The translations under genes were made by a program, and so were the position numbers. The notes below the pieces were generated by a model. That model saw nothing but the letters and a program-made list of their open reading frames with translations, had not been told where the DNA came from and searched no databases. From Flammula alnicola (Eukaryota > Basidiomycota > Agaricomycetes > Agaricales > Strophariaceae), in assembly GCA_015499995.1 (NCBI GenBank), contig JADNRV010000039.1:248001-312000 (forward strand): a stretch of DNA of 64,000 nucleotides. Reading direction: 5' to 3'. Below are positions 56,805 through 64,000 of this stretch, piece by piece (positions within the stretch are counted from its first letter, which is position 1; every line of letters starts with the position of its first letter).

Positions 56805-57178
56805 TTTATCGCCAAGCCTATTAAAAAGCAAGCAGATCCACAGGAGTCTCGAGGCTGAGCGCTGAGCTCCGAGTAAGAGAACAAAGAAACAAGCGAACAA
56901 AGAAACAAGCGGCGACAGAGCACCCTGGCATATTGATAATCCGAACTTTACATAAGCATTTTCCAGAACATTCTTGTATTGCCAAGTCCATAAAAAATCG
57001 ATATTTTTCGTAAAGTCCATGAACTCGCTGGAGTCACATGTCCCGCCTTTGTCATCGCCGCTGCTGGCAAACAACTTCCAAACAACACGTCTCGCCAGTC
57101 GCGTGAATCCCAGTCGCGTCCTCTGTTGCCTTTTCCTATCTCCGCGAAACCCCCGAACCAACGCTAGCTCACCGCTCG
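56805..57178. promoter_or_regulatory. Bidirectional promoter region
   Basis: The 374 bp between the start codons of the divergent EZH2 gene (minus strand, 56804) and the GRF/cysteine-rich gene (plus strand, 57179) must hold both promoters. No TATA box or other specific element stands out. The minus-strand frame stays open through most of it, without protein-like character beyond chance. Confidence 0.45.
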
Positions 57179-58948
57179 ATGGACGCCCTTGGAGATTTTG
57201 ACCCGGCGTTGTACATGCCATGTCCGAGACCCATAGTCGACGGAATACCAACCGAGCGGTGCAACAACATTATTCCCAAGGACATTGTATGTACGGGTGC
57301 CAACCGCGGCAAACGGTATCGTAAGGTGAGTCTCAAATGTTCTTACATTTATTCAGGGATGACTGGATGGTTGTTTAAGTGTGAATCCTGCGGATATTTT
57401 GCTTGGTGGCCATTCGAAAACCATCGCGGGTCCATGTCTTCAAGTCCGACACGGCTCAGCGCTGAGAGAAACCCGCCCTGGCACGATTCACCGCGCATGG
57501 GCTCATCGCCCTTTGTGTTTCCAGGTAGCAACCAAGCGACAACACCTTCACGCGAATCCTTTGCATCCCACATTGACCCGGCCCTTCAAGGCGCTTCTCT
57601 GTCACATCCTGCCAGTCCCCGGCCTGGGCCTTCGACGACAACGCTCTTTTCTACAAAACAATCGACGACTCGGACCGCACAACAACAGATTCTACCAAAG
57701 GGGAAGATACGCTGCACCGCGAGCTCGTGCAGTCGCCAGGGTACGGTCTCATGCACGAAGAAGATGTGCAAGACATGCTGCTCGAGGGAGAGCGGCGTTT
57801 GCGTTTACAAAGGACACAACAACGGTCTTCGCCCCGTCTCTACCTCTGATGATCCACTTCACATGCCGCGGCCCCTCCCAGCATTGCCCCTGCTCCTTCC
57901 GACACCTGCAAACACAACGCTCGCCAGCACACAACCTTCGTTCCCTCTTGGTGGCTCAGGTGTTTCTCAGGCTGGAGAAGAACTCCACCCATTTCATTTC
58001 GGAAAGCCAGTTCCTCCACTACTTGCCGCTGATTACAACCGACGACGTCAGCAGCGAGAGCTTCGACAGGAATCCGAGGCGTCTCGTGCTGAAAACGAAC
58101 GCCGCATCAAACATGCTGTCCTCCTTGTATCCTACCTCTCTGACGAAGCTACGCCGGCTTTTCTACCCTTACAAGACATCAAAACTGGGCCAACACTCAA
58201 TCTTGGGCACTTTCCGCATCTTCGCAGTCAACTAGGGGTCAATGGTGACGAGATACTCGAGCTCTATGTTTCTGGTGCTAATGGTAAATTCTGGATCCCG
58301 ACACTGGACTACTCTATGACTGTCAAAACCGACGAGAAGATTTTCGTTCGACGGAAAGGCATTACAACGGCACAACATCCGTCAACGTTGGTTGATCCAC
58401 TGGTGTTTTCACGGTCAGCTGTCTCTAGCCCAAGTCCTCGGACACCTCATAAACGTACCCGTGACTTGGATTCGCCGCCTGGCTCCTCGCCGCTTGCGAA
58501 ACGCAGTTGTATTGATCTCACAATAGGCCCTGCTCTGAATTCTCCCTGCCCTGTTCTTCCTGCATCATCGGTCGTCTCTGTTCCTCCTGCCTCTATTGCC
58601 CCACCCTCCAGCGGATTAGATGACTTGATCTCTGACCAACTTTGGGTATTAGGGTCTGTCCTGACGCCGTCTCAGCTCGGGATTAAGTGGCCGCAAAAAA
58701 TATATGCGCGTGACATGGCGCAAGCTTTCGCCTTTCTTGAAGACCAGGCAGATGCTGGTGACCTTCCTGACCGCTTCGCACGGGTTTTCAACGGCATGCC
58801 ATGGAAACCATCGACATATCACCTCAACCGACGCTTTTGGGCTGGCCTTCCGGAGAATATCAAACAAGAGGCGCGCACCCTTCCACGCACCCATGACGCT
58901 GGCCTTTGGACTGTTTGGAGAAAGGGTAAACCTGGCTGGAACTGTTAA
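57179..58948 (+). CDS. GRF-type zinc finger and cysteine-cluster protein
   Basis: Exon 1 (57179-57325) and exon 2 (57380-58948) give about 571 residues; the 54-nt intron contains no stop, so the unspliced frame is also open (589 codons). The N terminus has a GRF-like finger once spliced: ERCNNIIPKDIV, GKRYRK joined to CESCGYFAWWPF. A second cluster follows (IRCTASSCSRQGTVSCTKKM then CKTCCSRESGVC). The middle is Ser/Pro-rich with a short coiled coil (NRRRQQRELRQESEASRAEN). The C terminus is a conserved block (FARVFNGMPWKPSTYHLNRR; WTVWRKGKPGW). Such proteins are abundant and poorly described in Agaricomycetes; nucleic-acid binding is inferred from GRF fingers. It is divergent from EZH2 and about 0.1 kb from the KDZ gene's 3' end. 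Confidence 0.75.
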   Translation: MDALGDFDPALYMPCPRPIVDGIPTERCNNIIPKDIVCTGANRGKRYRKVSLKCSYIYSGMTGWLFKCESCGYFAWWPFENHRGSMSSSPTRLSAERNPPWHDSPRMGSSPFVFPGSNQATTPSRESFASHIDPALQGASLSHPASPRPGPSTTTLFSTKQSTTRTAQQQILPKGKIRCTASSCSRQGTVSCTKKMCKTCCSRESGVCVYKGHNNGLRPVSTSDDPLHMPRPLPALPLLLPTPANTTLASTQPSFPLGGSGVSQAGEELHPFHFGKPVPPLLAADYNRRRQQRELRQESEASRAENERRIKHAVLLVSYLSDEATPAFLPLQDIKTGPTLNLGHFPHLRSQLGVNGDEILELYVSGANGKFWIPTLDYSMTVKTDEKIFVRRKGITTAQHPSTLVDPLVFSRSAVSSPSPRTPHKRTRDLDSPPGSSPLAKRSCIDLTIGPALNSPCPVLPASSVVSVPPASIAPPSSGLDDLISDQLWVLGSVLTPSQLGIKWPQKIYARDMAQAFAFLEDQADAGDLPDRFARVFNGMPWKPSTYHLNRRFWAGLPENIKQEARTLPRTHDAGLWTVWRKGKPGWNC

Positions 58949-59065
58949 GTGTTTTCTTTTTGTAGCTTTCATGTTTGCTTTGTCTGTCCATTTTGATTTG
59001 TAGACCGTTAAATAGTTATACAGTAGGAAGTTGTAATATACATAGTAGTGTCAATCAAAGTTAAT

Positions 59066-61363
59066 TTATGAATTATATCGAAGTCCAGGAACATAGCTCG
59101 GGAGGTGACCCTCTTTCTCTAGCTTGGCCTTGAGGACACGGTTCTTCCGCATAATTAATTCGTCCAGTAAGAAATTATACCGATCAGCCTTCATCTCTCG
59201 AAGAATTGCATGATAGCCACCAAGCCAAACATTCAGCTGCTCGCATTTGGACGAGTTGAAGTACCAGGTCCCATCATCGTTGAGAAGTTCCAGAAAGAGT
59301 CGCGGATTACAGTGCTCACGGCATATAATGTCTGTCCGACTATGTTTGCAATCATAGTGAAAGGCGTCGACAGGAAAGCCCACAGATTTCAAAATCGGGT
59401 CTTTCTGGGAGTGTAGGTGATTGTAGACGCCGCAGCAATTGTCGTATATGAAAAATTCGGGCATGGATCCTGGTACTCGGAAAACCTTCTTAAGAAAAGC
59501 CTATCATCGCGTGTCAATATTTATGTTAGTAAGAGTCAGGCAACGGAAAAGCCTACCACAGTCTGGGGAACCGTCTCTGAACCAAAGAAAGTGGCACGCG
59601 CAACAATCATTCCACATGGGCGTGCCATGATCTGTTCGTTGTGAGTTTGGCGGCGTCCGAAGCGAGCGGTAACACGATGAATTCCAGAGTCGGGCTTCTG
59701 CGCGCATGTTGCGCCTTCTGACGATGGGTCAACAGGAATAGCAGTCTCTTCGATCCCTTTATCCAGTGCTTCTCCATCATTTTGGAGAGATTTGGTGACG
59801 TCTTCATCTGGTGGAGTAGCGACTGTCGTTCTTTGAAGCTGTGGACGCAGTTGGAAATTTGCGGCATTTCGACGTTTTCGTGTTATTTCAAGTTGGCGGT
59901 GAGTGGGCTCGTTGCAAGTGAGGTATCCTGCTGAGACTTCTTGTTCACAGCGTTCGACCGCACACACCTTTAACCGGTGTTGATGACCTGGACAAAATCT
60001 ATCTCGCTTGATGTTTGCCAATGGTTCTGTGCAGTGAGCGACACTGCAGCAGGGGTGCGTGATAGTAACTCCATCGCAAATTGCAGCCCGAGTCATATCT
60101 GAATGGACTTTGAGCTAATGAGCATAGATAACAAACAAGGACTTACCAACAGGTTGATCTGCATCATCGAAGGTAAATCGTACGCACTTCTCGCAATAAT
60201 GCGCCCACTCAGGTTGACCTTCATCCTCGAACAACTTGTTGCGCTCCCGGATTGGCTCTGACAGTCGGTCTTTCTGTTTGGATCCATGGGGTACCACCAG
60301 GGTTTTTCCTTCGTGTTCGTAATGTTCCAGGATGGCGAGGTGACTTATACCATTCCAGATGAGCTCAGAACGTAACTCGAAGCTGAAGTCCCACTCCTTT
60401 GGGTGATTTTCCATCTTCGACAGCGACCTGTTGTACACCTCGGCGCAATTCGTAGCAGAGGTCCTGTTGCATTGTATCAGTGATCTATTCATTGCATGGA
60501 CATGTTAAAAATCACAAAGACTGACCACGAAATAAGCATCAAGTTCATGAACATATTGACGACCTCTCGTGCAACAAATTGATGCTTCCCGACTTCGATT
60601 GCATCCGGAACGCCAGGATAGTATGTCCGGACATGATTTGAGACAGAGTAGTTGTTGTGGTAGGTAGTATTACATGCTTTCAAAATAAAAGTAGCGTAAA
60701 AACCCTTTACATGCACTCAAGGTAATAATCTTCTTACAAGGACAAATCAATTTATAATGGTAGGTCGCACACGCGCCATCTTCGAGTGTAAAAAGAACAA
60801 CCTTTCGGCCAGCTTTTGTGGTTTTGCGAAGGAGCTCATTGTCCTTGGCGCACAGAGGATTTGTGCACTTGAGAATTGGTGGATATAGTGAGCGAGAGGC
60901 TAAGTTTAAATACTGTGAGTTGAGCGCCATGGTTACGATGCTTCAAGAACTCACCAAGGCTATGGTCTTTGCCATGCATGTGGAAAATTCTTGCATCGGC
61001 AGCAGAGGAATGGAGATTAGGATCATACATCCATATCGTCCTTTTGAAAGCATCCCAGCACCCTTTAACAAACTCATCATCGAGGTCCAAAGCACCGCCC
61101 AGAAATTCGTGAACAACATCAGGTAGCACTTCAGGTGCTTCAGCGTGGTTGTAGTTGGATTTCTGTGAGTGGATGATGTCGCGTTTCAGGGACGCCGTTA
61201 TACGGATAAACCGAATTGCCTTATCCATGGTGGAAGCCCAGGATAGTTGGATAGAAGTTCGTGAATGCGCTGCATAGTAAGGTCCTCCATTGCGGGTAGG
61301 CTCAAAGTATAGTATTTCGTGAGGGGAGATAGGTGTCGCGGCGTATTCTACAGGAAGACGCAT
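59066..61363 (-). CDS. KDZ transposase with CxC5/CxC6-type cysteine clusters
   Basis: Exons on the minus strand encode MDKAIRFIRITASLKRDIIH, a CxC5-like zinc cluster (KCTNPLCAKDNELLRK; YHYKLICPC), NHVRTYYPGVPDAIEVGKHQ, TSATNCAEVYN, DDADQPVGK, a CxC6-like cluster (CTEPLANIKRDRFCPGHQHR, VCAVERCEQEVSAGYLTC) and the conserved end: EFFIYDNCCGVYNHL, DAFHYDCKHSRTDIICREHC, QLNVWLGGYHAILREMKADR. These are marks of the Kyakuja-Dileera-Zisupton superfamily, DDE-type DNA transposases expanded in basidiomycetes. D in FIYDNC and a late acidic residue near REM could belong to the catalytic triad. No stops were seen. The 5' end is uncertain: the frame opens at 61363, but the conserved part starts about 45 residues later. 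A MITE sits 18 bp upstream. Confidence 0.8.
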
Positions 61364-61381
61364 TGGCGCGTTCGAACGCTA

Positions 61382-61681
61382 GGGTTGGGTAAAAAACCCT
61401 AGGTTTTTTACCAAAACGTTTTTTACCGGTATTTTACCGGTAAATTACCAGGTAAATTACCCCCCCTGGCGGCAGGTCTGTGAGGTTTTTTACTGCATGG
61501 CCACGTGCTATATATGAGCCACGCAGGTGGCGAATTTTTTTTTAAAAGCCTTACGAAAATCAAATCACGTGATGGTAAATTACCGGTAAAATACTGGTAA
61601 ATTACCTGTCCCTCTCACAGAAAAAATTTTCGAGGTAAATTACTGGTAAATTACACCCCCTGGAGGTTTTTTACCCAACCC
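61382..61681. mobile_element. MITE with TA target duplication
   Basis: A 300-bp element begins gggttgggtaaaaaacc and ends with the exact inverse ggttttttacccaaccc. It is flanked on both sides by TA (61380-61381 and 61682-61683), the target choice of Tc1/mariner-type elements. The interior is AT-rich with many ggtaaattacc-type short palindromes and no coding frame, so it is non-autonomous. It lies immediately upstream of the KDZ gene start. Confidence 0.85.
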
Positions 61682-61906
61682 TATCGAACGCGTTGGCAGT
61701 CACGTGCTCATCACCCTCAACATCTCGTGACTACACTAACTCCATGAACTCCATGGATTTCGATCATGGATTTGGCAAAACAGAAATGCTCTCCCATTTT
61801 CTGACAAAAGGCGTGATAGAAACAGGACTACTTGCTTGCTACCCTCTATTTGTGACGAATATCCGACGTCAGATTTAGTCTCCCTAAGCTGACCTAATAA
61901 TACTGA

Positions 61907-62102
61907 CGAGCCGTCTGACCCGTGCTTCGCACGGGCGTGCCGTTGGCCTAGATGTGGAACGGCAGAGAGACGTGACTTGTTTGTCTGTGATCAATTGTGA
62001 CAGGTGTTTGTCTGTCACGTGAGAAAGTCCCTCTTCGATTTATAGTATAGACAGGTGTTTGTCTGTCACGTGAGAAAGTCCCTCTTCGATTTATAGTATA
62101 GA
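61907..62102 (-). mobile_element. Miniature Helitron-like element B
   Basis: Read on the minus strand, the element starts TCTATACTATAAATCG after an A. It ends ...CCCGTGCGAAGCACGGG (a perfect 7-bp hairpin with loop GAA) then TCAGACGGCTCG, followed by T. Insertion between A and T, a 5' TC, and a hairpin shortly before the 3' end are Helitron features; CTCG replaces the usual CTRR. Its 5' part is a tandem pair of exact 51-bp units. It is non-coding and 196 bp long. Confidence 0.65.
61999..62100. repeat. Two exact 51-bp tandem units
   Basis: Positions 61999-62049 and 62050-62100 are identical (gacaggtgtttgtctgtcac, then gtgagaaagtccctcttcga and tttatagtata). A single related unit in reverse orientation lies at 8899-8946. 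The exact identity suggests a recent duplication inside the Helitron-like element. Confidence 0.9.
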
Positions 62103-62106
62103 TAGA

Positions 62107-62266
62107 CTAGCCGCTCGGCCCGGCTTCGCCGCGCCAGCGTCGGGCACAAAGGCTAGCCTCCAGCCAATCAGAATGCTCAGTTGACCCCCGTGGAAAACGG
62201 CGGCGGAGCCAATCAGTTGTCGGCCCGTGGGAATGCCAAGACACCTATGTCATTTATTAGTATAGA
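62107..62266 (-). mobile_element. Miniature Helitron-like element A
   Basis: On the minus strand the 160-bp element starts TCTATACTAATAAATGACAT directly after an A. It ends with a near-perfect hairpin (GGCGCGGCGAAGCCGGGCC, one mismatch, loop GAA), then GAGCGGCTAG followed by T. This fits the Helitron consensus A|TC...hairpin...CTRR|T. No coding capacity is present. It abuts element B with four bases (taga) between, on the same strand. Confidence 0.75.
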
Positions 62267-62645
62267 TGATAGTCGATCAGTAACATATAAGGTATGCTTA
62301 AATTTGCCGGACCTGTAGTGGGTGGGTCCATTCGGTCATCTCGGCTACAAATCGTTGCTTTTTCAACATCACGTGCAGATTGCGTGCTCATCTAATCTAA
62401 TATTCCTGCGCATGTTATCTTATCTTGCACAACTTAGCTATTGCTCCGATGGTTTCAGGCTGTCTCAGTTTGCTTTACTGTAAAAAATTGTGTACTTCGG
62501 CAACGTTTAGAATTAAATACTTTTCTTCCTCTCATGGAACCAGACACACCACAGCGCCAGAGCTCTCAGCAAGGTGGTTTTGCTACACCACTTGCTCGTC
62601 TACCGCCCCCGCAGCCACCTCTACAAGCAAGAGAAAGTCTCCACG

Positions 62646-64000
62646 ATGAGGAATGACAAGATCGACAATATTTTGAAGGCGCTTGATGATGTCGGGTGGT
62701 CTATTCCTAGATTTCTCGAGGAATTATTTCAACCTGAGGGAGAAATAAATGGAAAAGTCATCAAGCGAAGCAATAAACATCAACGCATGCTTACGACGAT
62801 GCTCAACGGAACAGCAAAGCCATACATTGGTAGTATCTTGGACCTCATATATAACGAAGGGCTGTCGGTCGGCTTCACCCGGACGGATCACTCAATCTCT
62901 CCTGGTCAAAATATGTTCGTGCCATCCGGCGAGAAGGGCGACATTTTATATGTAACCCCGGCTATGGCAACATGGGCTGTGCGGTTAGTTGGAAACCTTG
63001 TCAATAAAGAGGCAGAGACGATGATCGCGAAAGAATCAGGCTTGCACCTGCGAGCAGCAGCAAAGGAGGGTGGTGGTAACGAGGCATATAAGGTATCGTG
63101 GAATGCTGTGAGCTCATTTACCTTGCGAGGCCTTGAAGATATCGGCGAGCGTTATGATCCAGCAATGTCACATATAATCAATTCATACACCACGGCGGGA
63201 TTCGCAGGTGCTGCACCTGGCCAAGTAGTGGCAATTCGCACCTATCGGCCACAAAATTTGGTTAGTGTCACGTTTAGCGGCTACATTTATTTCACTTACC
63301 ATAACCTGTAATGTTCAGGTTGGAGTGAATGCACTCATGAGCCTGACATTTGGCCGTTGAAACCGTGCCAATCTTTACCAATTGTGTCGAGGAATCTTTT
63401 TCTTCGCATCAAAACTTCCTCAAGTGGTGTACCGCATTGAAAGCCGCATCGGGCAATCGGTGTCTTACCCAACAGTCTACCAAGCTCTTCGTGAGATGTC
63501 AAAAGGCAAGCGGGAGGATCTAAAAGAAGCAATTAAAGCAGGAAAACATTTCATCGTTGTAAGTGACAACATTCAGACTTACGCACGACAACGGGACCAC
63601 CGAATTGGAAGAGAAAACAAGATGATTACGGGATTGGCTGCTACCGCTATCGAAATGCAAGATGCCGATCCACGCGCATTCGATCTACAAGATTTGCTCC
63701 AACGGCAGACTCGACAGGAAAGAAAAGGACTAACCGTGGAAATGCTCTTGAACGACCTTGATTCTAATCACATAGAGAACGTCGCAGTGGTACAATTCCT
63801 TCGTGTGCTGGCTGGGTATGTCCCGAAGCTGGCTACAGCATATCAAGACGAAATCAATCAATATGCAGCTGATAAACTGAAGAAGAATCCCAAACCTCAA
63901 GGCCGCTTGAGCAAGATCATACCACTTGCGACGAATAGTGCCGATGAAATGCATGTACAAGGCATGAAGGAAGGTATCCTCGATTTCATGTCAACGCAGC
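62646..64000 (+). pseudogene. DUF6589-domain protein gene, premature stop, runs off the window
   Basis: Exon 1 (62646-63260) encodes MRNDKIDNILKALDDVGWSI, then RFLEELFQPEGE and a long helical region. Exon 2 starts at 63319 in phase (VGVNALMSLTFGR), meets a TGA at 63358-63360, and continues open as NRANLYQLCRGIFFFAS, SDNIQTYARQRDHRIGRENK and MQDADPRAFDLQDLL. The DN.Q.Y...RD.RIGREN stretch is characteristic of DUF6589, an agaricomycete family thought to derive from mobile elements. The stop sits in a conserved FGR-N-R-N segment and is probably a point mutation. Upstream, another frame from 62534 (MEPDTPQRQSSQQGGF) runs into the start region and may be the original N terminus shifted by one base. 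The 3' end lies beyond the window. Confidence 0.6.

Noticed and set aside
1..64000. CRISPR array, rRNA operon or bacterial-style operons
   Set aside because: None is present; gene structure, introns and families are fungal throughout.

Overview
This 64 kb window looks like genomic DNA of a filamentous basidiomycete (Agaricomycetes). The signs are short GT-AG introns of about 48-60 nt, a KDZ transposase with CxC5/CxC6-type cysteine clusters, a fungal TET/JBP-type dioxygenase, DUF6534- and DUF6589-type genes, F-box families and a glyoxal oxidase. All assignments come from reading translated exons and splice phases by eye; no database search was possible.

Layout. 0-11 kb: a fold-back repeat, an apparently intact TET/JBP-like oxygenase, decayed F-box and SNF2-helicase relics, a small coiled-coil gene whose eight introns are all phase 1, and dispersed repeats including a tRNA-derived SINE candidate. 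11-18 kb: relics of a DUF6534 membrane protein, an F-box gene, an NAA15 (NatA) subunit and a mitochondrial ornithine carrier, between an NDUFB8-like complex I subunit and an intact SAM-dependent methyltransferase. 18-35 kb: a run of housekeeping-type genes (a Byr4-like protein, an unnamed protein, an acidic protein, NOC4, SQS1, the SNARE USE1, a PC-esterase), nearly all interrupted by in-frame stops, frameshifts or truncation. 35.6-41.5 kb: a complete adenylate cyclase (Ras-association region, LRRs, PP2C-like domain, cyclase domain). 42-50 kb: a degenerate BCAS3-like gene, a D-lactate dehydrogenase with an 8-nt insertion in its FAD motif, and a glyoxal oxidase with several lesions. 54-64 kb: an EZH2-type H3K27 methyltransferase divergent from a GRF/cysteine-rich protein gene, the KDZ gene, a TA-flanked MITE just upstream of it, two adjacent miniature Helitron-like elements, and a DUF6589 gene with a premature stop that runs off the window.

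The strongest overall pattern is the mosaic of intact signalling and chromatin genes (adenylate cyclase, EZH2, methyltransferase, TET/JBP, KDZ) and adjacent genes that carry stops, frame breaks or truncations while their reading frames remain recognisable. Several of the broken genes (NOC4, SQS1, NAA15, USE1) are normally essential or important. The segment may therefore be a decaying duplicate or degenerate haplotype, or the assembly may contain errors. The window holds both members of the TET/JBP plus KDZ combination known from basidiomycete genomes, but about 57 kb apart.
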